A DNA stretch of 64,000 nucleotides from Lachnospiraceae bacterium JLR.KK008 (GCA_037015955.1 CP143548.1:2288001-2352000), one strand, 5' to 3'; positions 51,801-60,688 are shown, counted from the stretch's first letter. Notes: generated by a model from the letters alone, not told the origin. A program made the numbers and translations.

Positions 51801-52233
51801 ACTCCGTCAGCTCCTGAAGCTGCACTTTACCAATGCCATACTGCATAAACTCTGAAATCGCTGACTTGACTTCGTGGATATAACCGATCTTTCTCATATG
51901 AGAACCGATCACCGTCAGCTTCTCCTCACAGTCCGCCGCAATCTTACGCAGAATCAGGCTCTTTCCCGTATCGTCCAGTACCGGGCGTCCCCCTTCTCCG
52001 GTCTCCTCAAAGATTCTGTGTGTCAGCCGCCCGAAACTGAGCACCTCGATATTCATAATGCCTCGATTCGGGTGTCTCGTCACCAGCTCCTTCTGCGTCT
52101 GCATCGTGAACTGATCGGGCACGATAATAAAAAAACGGGTGTTTTCTTCTTCCATGGACTGCCGGATAATATCCGCATACAGCCTCTCGCTCTTTCCCGC
52201 CCCTGAGCTGCCGATACAAAACTGTAATGCCAT
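48826..52233 (-). CDS. addB: ATP-dependent helicase/nuclease subunit B
   Basis: The 1135-residue partner of AddA has an inactive-helicase-like N-terminus with a Walker A (GSSGAGKSERLY, about 8-19) and a C-terminal RecB-type nuclease with VIDYKSGN. The 4Fe-4S ligands are split, as usual for AddB: a late GCDYCVYKSVCGF cluster pairs with an upstream Cys in the region around CAYSYFLQYGL. GAGGAGCAG lies before the start (AAAGGAG). It is the first gene of the addBA operon. Confidence 0.96.
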   Translation of the reverse strand: MALQFCIGSSGAGKSERLYADIIRQSMEEENTRFFIIVPDQFTMQTQKELVTRHPNRGIMNIEVLSFGRLTHRIFEETGEGGRPVLDDTGKSLILRKIAADCEEKLTVIGSHMRKIGYIHEVKSAISEFMQYGIGKVQLQELTEYARSRGSLYYKLQDLAVLYESFLDAIGDRFVTTEGQLGLLAQALERSAMIRDSVVVFDGFTGFTPVQNQIIKKLLSLAREVRVAVIMDGREDLQQETGEQQLFAFSRKMMRSLIRLAQETGTPRKADIVLTGRPVPRFRDNPSMAHLEQELFRYRNRVYTGEQGAIHLTEAATPGEEVRQTCLQIRRLVREESYQYRDIAVVAGDLSAYADYVEEIFGRFSIPCYVDTTKGIGHNPFIEYIRSALKIVLHDFSYETVFHFLRSGLADISMEETDRLENYVLRYGIRGRKRWQELFVRRSLTEEESQELAQINAVRQRLADRLAPLLGMGKTVRDYVTHLYTFLVESGAYEKLAHFEEKFSAEGDLVKAKEYGQIYRLVMELLEQIYDLIGEEEMALQEFADILDAGFGEIQVGTIPQNVDRIVVGDMERTRLKEIKVLFFLGVNDGNIPKSGARGGIISDTDREFLAQGQWEMAPSPRQQMYIQRLYLYMNMTKPSERLYLSYTRVNGEGKAVRPAYLIGTVKKMFPDLQVEGAQMRSPQEQIQVLDDGFGVLARQLREYAKGNPVDEPFFFTLYRTYASHPLYKRTLQMLVETAFFRYEESTLGAEVARALYGSILTSSVSRLEQYAACAYSYFLQYGLSLKERETFAFEAVDMGTLFHGVLEQFARLLEENGSDWLRFSGELGERLINEAVDAQTAVYGDNILFSSARYQYVVTRMKRILRRTVFTLQSQLQKGKFRPEHFEVSFSSLSEIESVNVSLSEKEKMRLLGRIDRIDTCREEDTVYVKVIDYKSGNQNLDIAAIYYGLQLQLVVYMNAAMEMIGRKEKGRHIVPAAMLYYHVADPMVRAQEQLSEEALNEKIRESLRMKGVVNERDDIIDRLDGQFSGRSEIIPVERKKDGSLGSRSAALSEEELRTISSYVSGKIKKIGRQILQGEIGKRPYEYAGDTGCDYCVYKSVCGFNGRLAGYETNKLQSLTREEALTKMQEEEEE

Positions 52234-52333
52234 AACTGCTCCTTTATGATCCCTTCGTGCTTTTCTCCGCCTTTTGTACCCAACCGTTATTTATACAGAC
52301 CCCATGCCCTCAGCGCATCAAATATAACGCACG

Positions 52334-53680
52334 TTATCTTGTCACGTTCCGCAGCCATTTCTTCTTTCTATAGCGGAAATAACAGAACGGAATCTTCACC
52401 AGCTCATCGCTCATGAGAATAAAATAGACTGCCTTAACCGGGAGCTCCCACACGAACGCCGCCAGAAACCCGAGCAGGATCGCCCAGCCCCACAGGATGC
52501 CCGCGTCGACAAACATCCCGAATCTCGTATCTCCGCCGCCCCGGAAGACACCAACAATACAAGTACAGGTTGCCGACTGGGCGACCACATAGTAGGACAT
52601 CATAAACAGAAAACTATGTAAATAGTCTGCCGTAAGGCCGGAAAAGCCAAGTCCGTGCAGAATCAGAGGCCGCATCGAAAAGATGACGATTCCTCCGATG
52701 AGACCAAAGCAGACTGCCAGGCGGATAAAACGACCGCCGTAGACCTGCGCTTCCTCCTTTTTATTCTCGCCGATCGCCTTGCCGATCATAATCGCCGTGG
52801 CATTGCCGATACCGAACGCAACGACGGTGGCAAGCTGGCGCATTACATGCGAGATCGAATTGGCTGCCACAGCGCTGCTGCCAAGATGTCCGATAATAGC
52901 CGCCATCGCCGAATATCCGGCTCCCCACATAAACTCATTGACGACAACCGGACTGGCATATCTGATAAAATCCCGCAGCAGCCCTCTGTCTGTGTGCAGG
53001 AAACAGGATAACCGCAAGCGGATGACGTGATTGTGATAATAAGCATATACGAGCATCATCACAAGTTCCAGCATTCTCGCACAGAGCGTACCGACCGCCG
53101 CACCGACGATGCCGAGCTCCGGAGCGCCAAACAGACCAAAGATCAACACCGCATTGACGACAAAATTGAGCACCAGGGAACAGCCATAGACGACGGTGGA
53201 AATCAGCACTTTTTCGATGCTGCGGATCAGGTTCAGATAAGTCATACTGACCGCTACCATCGGATAGGTAAAAGCCACGATCTTCAGGTACTTAACGCCC
53301 TCCGCGATTACCTCTGGCTCGTCTGTAAAAATAAGCATCAACTGCTCCGGGAAGAAAAAACTGCCTAACATAAAAATAAGGCCTACGGCCAGTGCTAATT
53401 TCACAACGATACCCAGCAGCTTTTCGATTGAGGCCGTATCCCGCTTACCCCAATACTGCGCTGTCAGCACGGATACCCCCGACGCCGTTCCAAACAAAAA
53501 AAGATTAAAGATAAAAAACACCTGCCCGCCAAGAGAACAGCCAGACAGCACCTCTTCTCCCACCTTGCCGAGCATGATGACATCCGTTGCCGACACTCCT
53601 ACATTGATCAGGTTTTGCAGCGCCATCGGCACGACAAGCGCAAATACTTTTTTATAAAATGTTTTCTTTTCCATTTCCAT
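52334..53680 (-). CDS. MATE family efflux transporter
   Basis: The 448-residue transporter has about twelve membrane helices and typical MATE sequence: VPMALQNLINVGVSATDVIMLGKVGEEVLSG near the start, and the second-half equivalent YAFG-like INSFMWGAGYSAMAAIIGHLGSSAVAANSI. The start at 53680 has GGAGGAAAGG upstream. MATE transporters export cationic drugs or metabolites with Na+ or H+. It is encoded 70 bp downstream of a TetR regulator on the same strand, so this regulator may control it. Confidence 0.92.
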   Translation of the reverse strand: MEMEKKTFYKKVFALVVPMALQNLINVGVSATDVIMLGKVGEEVLSGCSLGGQVFFIFNLFLFGTASGVSVLTAQYWGKRDTASIEKLLGIVVKLALAVGLIFMLGSFFFPEQLMLIFTDEPEVIAEGVKYLKIVAFTYPMVAVSMTYLNLIRSIEKVLISTVVYGCSLVLNFVVNAVLIFGLFGAPELGIVGAAVGTLCARMLELVMMLVYAYYHNHVIRLRLSCFLHTDRGLLRDFIRYASPVVVNEFMWGAGYSAMAAIIGHLGSSAVAANSISHVMRQLATVVAFGIGNATAIMIGKAIGENKKEEAQVYGGRFIRLAVCFGLIGGIVIFSMRPLILHGLGFSGLTADYLHSFLFMMSYYVVAQSATCTCIVGVFRGGGDTRFGMFVDAGILWGWAILLGFLAAFVWELPVKAVYFILMSDELVKIPFCYFRYRKKKWLRNVTR

Positions 53681-53750
53681 GTCTGCCTTTCCTCCCCTTT
53701 TTTGTCTTTTTATCTGTATGATCATTCACCGGTCATGACGCTCCTGTCCG

Positions 53751-54350
53751 TCACCGCATACACAGGTCTTCCAGTTCCTGCAGATACGCAATCGCCTCTT
53801 TATAATAGGCGTCCGGCTTGAAATGTGCTTCCTGTACCATCTCGGACAGCAGTCCGTTCAGTGTAAATTCCACGATCTTTACGATCTTTTCCCAGGAAAC
53901 GCCCTCCACTTCCTGAAACACTACCCGGTTGTAAATATTATCGTATGCCTCCAGCAGCGTTTCCGCCGATTCCCTTGTCGCCTCGACCGCCTCCTGTGCA
54001 TCTTCTCTCTCTGCCCGCAGCAAAAACATCTGCATATAAGGAAAATTTTTCATCGCCTCGGTCCTGGCACGCTGAATCTGCCTGCACAGATTGAAATAGT
54101 CTGTCTCCGTATTGTTGACCGAGGAAGTCATTTCCATCATCACATATTTTACACTATAGTCATAGATAAACCCGTACAGCCCCGTCTTACTCACAAAATA
54201 GTGAAACAACAGTCCCTTGCTGATTCCCGCCTCCTTCACCATCTCGTCAGTGCTGGCTCTGCGAAACCCGTTCTCTGCAAACACTTTCAGTGCTGCGTTG
54301 ATCATCCTGTCCTGTTTTTCCTTTTTCAGATCAAAAAATTTCTCATTCAC
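53751..54350 (-). CDS. TetR/AcrR family transcriptional regulator
   Basis: The 199-residue regulator has an N-terminal TetR HTH (about 10-55): INAALKVFAENGFRRASTDEMVKEAGISKGLLFHYFVSKTGLYGFIY. The C-terminal helical domain binds an unknown ligand. The GAGGAG site is 14 nt from the ATG, further than usual. It lies directly upstream of the MATE gene in the same direction; local repression of the exporter is a sensible inference. No clear inverted repeat was found nearby. Confidence 0.88.
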   Translation of the reverse strand: MNEKFFDLKKEKQDRMINAALKVFAENGFRRASTDEMVKEAGISKGLLFHYFVSKTGLYGFIYDYSVKYVMMEMTSSVNNTETDYFNLCRQIQRARTEAMKNFPYMQMFLLRAEREDAQEAVEATRESAETLLEAYDNIYNRVVFQEVEGVSWEKIVKIVEFTLNGLLSEMVQEAHFKPDAYYKEAIAYLQELEDLCMR

Positions 54351-54458
54351 GACAATATGTGCGCTCCTCTTCCGTAAATTGACTGTTTGGGTCGATTTCT
54401 ATCTTAACACAGTCAGTAACGACTTGCAAGGAAAATATAGGAAGGCTGCCGGCAAACA

Positions 54459-54522
54459 CAGGAAGAAAAACGAAAAGTCATCTTTGCGGGCAGGAAGAAG
54501 AATAAAAAGTCACCTTTGCGAT
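54459..54522. repeat. Two 32-bp direct repeats upstream of the acidic membrane protein gene
   Basis: The unit starting CAGGAAGAA and ending GTCAYCTTTGCG occurs at 54459-54490 and 54491-54522 with about four differences in the first 30 bases. The copies abut. Confidence 0.75.
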
Positions 54523-54625
54523 TGTCGCAAGAAATGTAACGGTTTCCTCGTATAATCTCTTTTCATTTTCATAAAATAATATTATAATAGGGATAAGTCA
54601 TACAAAAGTGAAAGGAGTAAATCTT

Positions 54626-54910
54626 ATGGCCAAAAAATTTGGAAAATTCCTTCTTCTTATTTCTACAATCGGGGCCGCATTAGCCGGCGCTTATTATTTT
54701 ATGAAGAGTAAAAACAGCTCTCCCGCAGAAGAGGACGACGATTACGAAGATCTGGATGACGATTCCGATGAAGATGACGGTCAGAATGGCGGGGAGCGTT
54801 CCTATGTTTCCCTGAATTCCGGTGATAAGGCAAATGCAGAGAACGCTGATGACTCAACGGTAGAAGAATTTTTCGACGATGACGACGACGGTTCTTTAGA
54901 TGCAATCTGA
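54626..54910 (+). CDS. Acidic membrane-anchored protein of unknown function
   Basis: The 94-residue product starts at ATG 54626 with AAAGGAG at 8 nt. A basic N-terminus (MAKKFGK) and one hydrophobic helix (about 7-25) are followed by a strongly acidic tail (EEDDDYEDLDDDSDEDD and a later EEFFDDDDDG). A TATAAT box lies upstream near 54588. Such architecture is common in Lachnospiraceae but unassigned. It stands alone on the plus strand, and its last 15 bases overlap the end of the convergent MocR gene. Confidence 0.7.
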   Translation: MAKKFGKFLLLISTIGAALAGAYYFMKSKNSSPAEEDDDYEDLDDDSDEDDGQNGGERSYVSLNSGDKANAENADDSTVEEFFDDDDDGSLDAI

Positions 54911-56293
54911 CAAGATCCGGACTCCGCTCTCTATCTCATCTTCGTGAAGTCCGGCATACCCTAATATCAATGTAGGCTGCCAGTCCTCTGGCAGTCTTCC
55001 GATATAGGTATCTGACATTCCATATAATTTCATGTCTCTCTCTGCTGCCAGGCGCAGCAATTCCTGTTCTGTTTTTCCCCCATGGCAATGGAGAAGCAGA
55101 TGCAGACCGGCATTTTCTCCCGATACCGTCACATGGTTTAAATATTTTTTGCAGCACAAAAGCAGTCTGTCATGTCTGCTCTTATATATTTTGCGCATTT
55201 TATTCAAATGCCGTTCAAAAGCCCCGTCGCGAATAAATTCATGCAGCACAGACTGATCAAGGCGGGATACGGTGGAAGAAAAGAACATGCACTGACTCCG
55301 GTAACGCTCCAGCAGACTCTCCGGCAATACCATATAGCTGACACGGATCGCAGGAGCGATAGCCTTGGAAAAAGTCCCGATATAGATCACCCTGCCTGCC
55401 TTGTCGGACGCCTGCAGTGAGGGGACAGGCTTGCCCCGGTAACGAAATTCACTGTCGTAATCATCCTCAATCAGATAGCGCTCCGCTCCCGACGAAGCCC
55501 ATCGAAGCAACTCCAGACGCCTGCCGATCGGCATGACAATCCCCATCGGAAACTGGTGGGAAGGCATCACATAGGCCAGATCCGCGCCGCTCTCCTCGAG
55601 CAGATCCACCCGCATCCCCGACTCATCCATGGGCACCATCTTCACCTCATAGGCAAACGAACAAAAGATCCGGTATGCCCGCTTATAAGTTGGATTTTCA
55701 AGAGCAACTTTCCTCCTGCCACCCAGTATCTTCTCCAAAAGCAGGAGCAGATAATCATTTCCCGCGCCGATTATAATCTGCTGCGGCCTGCAGTTGACTC
55801 CCCTGGATGTATGGAGGTAATGGCAGATCGTGCTGCGCAGCTCCCTGTCTCCCTGCGGATGTCCCAGTGCAAACAATTCCTTCCGGTCATCAGTCAGCAT
55901 CTCTTTCGTAATTTTCTTCCATGTGCCAAAAGGAAAACTGCCAAGTTCCACCACATTCGGAGAAAAGTCGTACCGAAACCGGGGCTGCTCTGCCTCGTCG
56001 CTCTCGCTCCTTCTCTCCATCCGACACTCCAGATCATACAGTTCTTCGATTTTACATACAAAAAAGCCTTTATACGGACGGGACTCAATATATCCCTCCG
56101 ATAAAAGCTGTCCATAGGCAAGATCCACCGTACTTCTTGATACCTGCAGATATTCTGCCAGAAAACGAGTAGAAGGGAGCTTTTCCTGATACCGCAGCTT
56201 CCCTTCCCTGATCTCCTGTCTGATATGGTCGTAAATCTGCTCGTACAAGTGTCTGCCACTGCGGCTGTCCAGTTCCATAACCAGATCATTCAT
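54896..56293 (-). CDS. MocR/PdxR-type GntR regulator with aminotransferase-like domain
   Basis: The 465-residue protein has a GntR winged-helix domain (about 10-80; EKLPSTRFLAEYLQVSRSTVDLAYGQLLSEGYIES) fused to a fold-type I aminotransferase-like domain (about 110-460). The PLP Lys is in the IGTFSKAIAPAIRVSY motif, and GAGNDYLLLLLEKIL and EDDYDSEFRYRG match the family. MocR proteins sense PLP or amino compounds. It is the last gene of the glnS-DUF2225-mocR operon (5-bp gap). PdxR members control B6 synthesis or uptake; a link to the B6 kinase in this window is possible but unproved. Confidence 0.9.
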   Translation of the reverse strand: MNDLVMELDSRSGRHLYEQIYDHIRQEIREGKLRYQEKLPSTRFLAEYLQVSRSTVDLAYGQLLSEGYIESRPYKGFFVCKIEELYDLECRMERRSESDEAEQPRFRYDFSPNVVELGSFPFGTWKKITKEMLTDDRKELFALGHPQGDRELRSTICHYLHTSRGVNCRPQQIIIGAGNDYLLLLLEKILGGRRKVALENPTYKRAYRIFCSFAYEVKMVPMDESGMRVDLLEESGADLAYVMPSHQFPMGIVMPIGRRLELLRWASSGAERYLIEDDYDSEFRYRGKPVPSLQASDKAGRVIYIGTFSKAIAPAIRVSYMVLPESLLERYRSQCMFFSSTVSRLDQSVLHEFIRDGAFERHLNKMRKIYKSRHDRLLLCCKKYLNHVTVSGENAGLHLLLHCHGGKTEQELLRLAAERDMKLYGMSDTYIGRLPEDWQPTLILGYAGLHEDEIESGVRILSDCI

Positions 56294-56298
56294 ATTTA

Positions 56299-57054
56299 TT
56301 ATTGTCCTTTTGTACTTTTTACGATCTCATCTTTCAGATCACGGGCCCTGTCTTTGATCCTCGCGCCAGCTTCCCGGGAGGCAATAATGCCGGACACGAG
56401 CTTCATCGCCGCGTCATATTCCCCGTAGCGCAGAGAGAGTGCTGCGATCAGATAGTCCACCGTGCTCTCATCCATACCGCAGAGCGGGTAGTCTTCCTTC
56501 AGGTTGGCCTGTTCAAACCCTCCCTTGGCGCTTCGCAGATATTCATCTTCCTGTTTTGCCAGTTCTTCCCGCTTCGCTTCCTGCCCTTCTTCCCCCTCCA
56601 GACTCTGCCTCCATGCCCGCAGCAGCCAGCCGCATCGCAGACAGATAAATGCCTTTTCGCTGTCATCCGCGTTCTTCGCCATACTGTTAATCAGCGCCAT
56701 TTTATAGCGAAAGAAAGCATCCTCATAAGAATAAGTTGTTTTTGCCTCTCTCGGCTTATAAGCAGTACAGACCTTTTCCAGGATCTGGCGCTTCTGCACT
56801 TGCGTGACCGTATCAAAGTAACGTTCCAGGGCGGTATACCCACACTGAGGACACAGTACCACATCGTACTTCAACGTATTGACCGTTTCATAGATCGGAC
56901 GCAGATCAATATCCGAACCGATCATCCTTGCTTTGGATGACTTCACCGTGGGATTTTTAAACTCTAACTCACAGATAGGGCAAGTGTGATTTTTCCCAAA
57001 CACATACTGCTCGTCAGACGGACACCCGCCTGCATTTCCTGATACTTCTGACAT
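56299..57054 (-). CDS. DUF2225 zinc-ribbon-like protein
   Basis: The 251-residue protein has an N-terminal treble-clef region: HTCPICELEFKNPTVKSSKARM followed by VLCPQCGYTALERYFD, matching DUF2225. The C-terminal half is helical. AGGAGGG precedes the ATG, 9 bp after the glnS stop, and the mocR gene follows 5 bp on. Two CxxC pairs would bind zinc. Function is unknown; DUF2225 is widespread in Firmicutes and not linked firmly to any pathway. Confidence 0.85.
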   Translation of the reverse strand: MSEVSGNAGGCPSDEQYVFGKNHTCPICELEFKNPTVKSSKARMIGSDIDLRPIYETVNTLKYDVVLCPQCGYTALERYFDTVTQVQKRQILEKVCTAYKPREAKTTYSYEDAFFRYKMALINSMAKNADDSEKAFICLRCGWLLRAWRQSLEGEEGQEAKREELAKQEDEYLRSAKGGFEQANLKEDYPLCGMDESTVDYLIAALSLRYGEYDAAMKLVSGIIASREAGARIKDRARDLKDEIVKSTKGQ

Positions 57055-57063
57055 TTTTCCCTC

Positions 57064-58755
57064 CTATTTTGGTAAAACATATGAACTCTTTAATGATACG
57101 ATCCTGTTAAACACCGGTGCACCCTCCCTGGAATCTTTGTAATCCACGCAGAAAAATCCCTGCCGTACAAACTGGAAGCTCTCTTCCGGCTTTGCCTCCC
57201 GCAGCGCCGGCTCCAGATAACAGTCATGCAGCACCGTCAGCGAGTTGGGATTCAGATTGAGGCTCCCGTCCTCATTGTATACCCCCTTCTCCTCATCGAT
57301 AATGTTTTCATACAGACGAACCTCCGCCTGCACAGCCTCAGACGCAGGCACCCAGTGAATGGTTCCCTTGACCTTTCTCCCTGTAAAACCGCTTCCGCAC
57401 TTCGTCTCCGGGTCATAGGTGCAGTGCACTTCCGTGATCCTGCCGTTCTCGTCTTTGACACAGCCAGTACATGTCACAAAATAAGCGTGCATCAGCCTGA
57501 CTTCGTTGCCCGGATACATACGGAAATATTTTCTCGGCGGCTCTTCCATAAAGTCATCTCGCTCAATATAAAGCTCTCTTCCAAACGGTACCTGACGGCT
57601 GCCAAGCGCCTCATTCTCCAGATTGTTGGCAACCTCCAGAAGCTCACTCTCTCCCTGAGGATAATTGTCAATGATCAGTTTTACCGGGTCCAGAACCGCC
57701 ATCATCCGCGGACGCTTCATCTTCAGGTCTTCCCGGATACAGTATTCGAGCGCCGGGTACTCCGCGATTGAATTTGCCTTTGAGACACCGCACAGCTCGA
57801 CGAACCGCTGGATAGATTCCGGCGTAAACCCTCTTCTGCGCAGGGCAGCGATCGACACCAGCCGGGGATCATCCCAGCCGTCCACGATCCCGTCTTCCAC
57901 GAGCTTTTTGATATACCGTTTGCCGGTGACAACATTTTTCAGATATAATTTGGCAAACTCGATCTGCTTCGGCGGCTGCGGATACTCCAGTTCCCGCACC
58001 ACCCAGTCGTACAATGGTCTGTGATCTTCAAACTCAAGCGTACAGATCGAATGTGTGATTCCTTCTATGGCATCCTCGATTGGATGTGCGAAATCATACA
58101 TTGGATAGATGCACCATTTATCGCCCGTATTATGGTGTGCCATATGCGCCACGCGGTAGATGACCGGATCCCGCATATTCATATTGGGAGAGGCCATGTC
58201 AATCCTGGCACGGAGCACCTTTTCTCCATCCGCATAGACACCGTTTCTCATATTTTCAAACAGTTGCAGATTTTCTTCCACACTGCGGCCGCTCCCCGGA
58301 TCTTCTCTGCCTGGCTCCGTCAATGTCCCCCGATATTCCCGGATCTCATCCGCAGACAAGTCGGAAACATAAGCCTTTCCTTTTCTGATCAACTTCACGG
58401 CTGCCTCATACATCTGGTCAAAATAATCGGAGGCAAAAAACAGCCGGTCCTCCCAGTCCGCTCCCAGCCACTGAATATCCGCCTTGATCGACTCCACAAA
58501 TTCCACTCTCTCCTTGGTGGGATTCGTATCGTCAAACCGCATATTAAACTTGCCCTGATATTTCTGTGCCAGTCCGTAATTCAGGAGAATGCTCTTGGCA
58601 TGTCCGATATGAAGATAACCGTTCGGCTCCGGCGGGAAACGGGTATGCACCGTATCGTACACTCCTTCCGCCAAATCTTTGTCTATTATCTGCTCAATAA
58701 AGTTTTTGGAAACAGGTTCCTTCTCTTTATTTTCCTTTTTTTCTGCTTCTGCCAT
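57064..58755 (-). CDS. glnS: Glutaminyl-tRNA synthetase
   Basis: The 563-residue class Ic synthetase charges tRNA-Gln directly. The HIGH motif is in [15 protein letters not shown] (about 42-55). The KMSKS-like loop is unusual: [11 protein letters not shown] rather than the common VTSKR or LSKR, followed by VDGWDDPRL. The C-terminal anticodon-binding beta-barrel has the [17 protein letters not shown] motif. GAGGAG precedes the ATG. It leads the glnS-DUF2225-mocR operon. Many Clostridia use GatCAB instead, so GlnRS is a lineage marker of note. Confidence 0.95.
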   Translation of the reverse strand: MAEAEKKENKEKEPVSKNFIEQIIDKDLAEGVYDTVHTRFPPEPNGYLHIGHAKSILLNYGLAQKYQGKFNMRFDDTNPTKERVEFVESIKADIQWLGADWEDRLFFASDYFDQMYEAAVKLIRKGKAYVSDLSADEIREYRGTLTEPGREDPGSGRSVEENLQLFENMRNGVYADGEKVLRARIDMASPNMNMRDPVIYRVAHMAHHNTGDKWCIYPMYDFAHPIEDAIEGITHSICTLEFEDHRPLYDWVVRELEYPQPPKQIEFAKLYLKNVVTGKRYIKKLVEDGIVDGWDDPRLVSIAALRRRGFTPESIQRFVELCGVSKANSIAEYPALEYCIREDLKMKRPRMMAVLDPVKLIIDNYPQGESELLEVANNLENEALGSRQVPFGRELYIERDDFMEEPPRKYFRMYPGNEVRLMHAYFVTCTGCVKDENGRITEVHCTYDPETKCGSGFTGRKVKGTIHWVPASEAVQAEVRLYENIIDEEKGVYNEDGSLNLNPNSLTVLHDCYLEPALREAKPEESFQFVRQGFFCVDYKDSREGAPVFNRIVSLKSSYVLPK

Positions 58756-58798
58756 TTCCTACACTCCTCATGATTATTTATTCAAAGACTTGATAAGT

Positions 58799-58826
58799 AG
58801 TATAACATATTTTTTCCATCTGTCAT
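58799..58826 (-). promoter_or_regulatory. Promoter of the glnS operon
   Basis: The minus strand has ATGACA (58821-58826), a 16-bp spacer and TATACT (58799-58804). Confidence 0.6.
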
Positions 58827-58841
58827 AGATGCAAGTGTCTG

Positions 58842-58850
58842 TGATATAAT
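58842..58850 (+). promoter_or_regulatory. Extended -10 of the restriction-modification genes
   Basis: TGATATAAT (58842-58850) lies 24 bp before the endonuclease start codon; no good -35 is evident. It is back-to-back with the glnS promoter. Confidence 0.55.
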
Positions 58851-58874
58851 AAAAAATGAAAGGATTCCATCATA

Positions 58875-59732
58875 ATGAAAAACGAACAGGAAAAACGTAT
58901 CTTTATCAAAGAATTAAAAAGTTTTGCAGCGTCACTGAACGCTCAGATCACGCGAAACAATGAATGGACGATTCGCGGCTTTATTGATATTTTCAAAAAC
59001 ATCTATACGCTTTCTTCCGATACAAAGATCATCTCAAAAGTTCTCGAATTACATCTGTTCCCATACTTTTTGGCATTTGCACATAATATCGGATATGAAA
59101 TAGAATTAGCTGCTCATCAAAACTGGTATCCGGATCTGACCTTTGTACATAAATGTAAGCCGGAAGTTAAATTCGCTGTTGATCTGAAAACAACTTACCG
59201 TGACGAAGAATATCCCGGATTTTGTAACGGCTTCACACTTGGCTCACATGGGAAATATTTTGTCAGCCGGACAAGTACTAAAAATATTCAATATCCGTAC
59301 AGCGATTATCATGGCCACTTTTGTGTGGGTATTATCTACACAAGATCTGTCATTGATAAATTGGAAGAAACCAGACTCTATACGATTGACGACGTGGAAA
59401 ATATCCCTGCAGTCATCCATAGCTTTACTTTCTTTGCAGAAGAAAAATGGCGCATCGCAAGCGACAAAAGCGGCAGTGGCAATACTGCGAATATCGGCAG
59501 CATCCAAAAAATTGATGATATTCTTGCCGGAAATGGTGTCTTCGCCAAAGCAGGCGAAGAATTGTTTGACGATTACTGGGCAAATTTCGGAAAAATGGAA
59601 ATTCCTGATGCCGCAGGCGGGCACAAAAAATTATCCTCGTTTGCGGAATATTTGAATTACCGGAGATTACCCGCAAGTTTAAATAATCCCAAAGCTCCAA
59701 AAAGGAAAGGCATAGCGCATGACAACAGATAA
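58875..59732 (+). CDS. EcoRV-family type II restriction endonuclease
   Basis: The 285-residue protein aligns by eye to EcoRV along its length. The active site is conserved: Asp87 in NWYPDLTF, and Asp103 and Lys105 in AVDLKTTY, matching EcoRV Asp74, Asp90 and Lys92. The recognition loops also match: AAHQNWYPD for the Q-loop and SGSGNTANIGSI for the R-loop, so GATATC specificity is plausible. AAAGGATT precedes the ATG. Low GC compared with neighbours and an overlap with the methylase gene (14 nt) mark it as a mobile R-M unit. A functional GATATC site occurs in this window (15345-15350), consistent with host protection. Confidence 0.92.
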   Translation: MKNEQEKRIFIKELKSFAASLNAQITRNNEWTIRGFIDIFKNIYTLSSDTKIISKVLELHLFPYFLAFAHNIGYEIELAAHQNWYPDLTFVHKCKPEVKFAVDLKTTYRDEEYPGFCNGFTLGSHGKYFVSRTSTKNIQYPYSDYHGHFCVGIIYTRSVIDKLEETRLYTIDDVENIPAVIHSFTFFAEEKWRIASDKSGSGNTANIGSIQKIDDILAGNGVFAKAGEELFDDYWANFGKMEIPDAAGGHKKLSSFAEYLNYRRLPASLNNPKAPKRKGIAHDNR

Positions 59733-60666
59733 AATATACGTCCCGCCAATCAAAATACAGGGTATCAAAACCAAGCTGGTACCTTTCATCAAAGATAACG
59801 TTTCTCTCTCAGAAAAAACAATATGGATTGAACCATTTATGGGATCAGGAGTCGTCGGCTTTAATATCGCTCCGGCCACCGCAGTTTTCGCAGATACAAA
59901 TCCACATATTATAGAATTTTACAATCAGATCAAAACTGGAAAAATTACTGCTTATATTGTCAGGCAGTTTCTGGAAGAAGAAGGCCGGATTCTTTCCCAA
60001 AAAGACGATCGCTATTATTATGAAGTCCGCGACCGCTTTAATGAAACGCATAATTCACTGGACTTTCTCTTTTTAAATCGTTCCTGTTTTAATGGTATGA
60101 TACGATTCAACAGAAATCTTGCATTTAATGTCCCTTACGGACACAAACCGCAGCGTTTTTCAAAAGCATACATTACCAAAATAGTAAATCAGATCGCTCA
60201 TGTTGAAGAATTATTGAAAAACAACGACTGGACTTTTCTATGTCAGTCTTTTGAACAGACAATACAGGCCGCGGACCCCGGTTCCTTTATTTATTGTGAT
60301 CCTCCCTATATTGGCAGGCATGTCGACTATTATGACAGTTGGAATGAACAGTCGGAACTGTCCCTGTGTCAAGAACTTCTGGCCTCAAAAGCCCGTTTCA
60401 TGTTGTCCACATGGGATCATAATGCGTACAGGCAAAACGAATATATAGAAAAAGTCTGGCATTTTTGCCATAAAAATACCCAAAAACATTTTTATCATGT
60501 TGGAGCAAAGGAGACCAACCGAAATCCTATGACGGAAGCTCTGCTGACCAATTATGCCACAGCAGAAAATAAAAACCTCCTTTTATCCGGTTACCGGCAA
60601 TTATCATTATTTGATTCTGTCGATACTACTATCGTAAAATCAAAAGATATTTTATCATATAAATAA
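59719..60666 (+). CDS. D12-class adenine-specific DNA methyltransferase (cognate of the EcoRV-type nuclease)
   Basis: The 315-residue N6-adenine methyltransferase of the Dam/M.EcoRV class has SAM-binding motif I EPFMGSGVVGFNI (about 34-46) and catalytic DPPY at 194-197. The LFLNRSCFNGMIRFN and NVPYGHKP segments are D12 hallmarks. It starts within the endonuclease gene, overlapping by 14 nt in another frame. It should methylate adenine in the nuclease's target site (GATATC if the assignment is right) to protect the host. Confidence 0.93.
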   Translation: MTTDKIYVPPIKIQGIKTKLVPFIKDNVSLSEKTIWIEPFMGSGVVGFNIAPATAVFADTNPHIIEFYNQIKTGKITAYIVRQFLEEEGRILSQKDDRYYYEVRDRFNETHNSLDFLFLNRSCFNGMIRFNRNLAFNVPYGHKPQRFSKAYITKIVNQIAHVEELLKNNDWTFLCQSFEQTIQAADPGSFIYCDPPYIGRHVDYYDSWNEQSELSLCQELLASKARFMLSTWDHNAYRQNEYIEKVWHFCHKNTQKHFYHVGAKETNRNPMTEALLTNYATAENKNLLLSGYRQLSLFDSVDTTIVKSKDILSYK

Positions 60667-60688
60667 ACACCATAAAGGATACCCTGCT

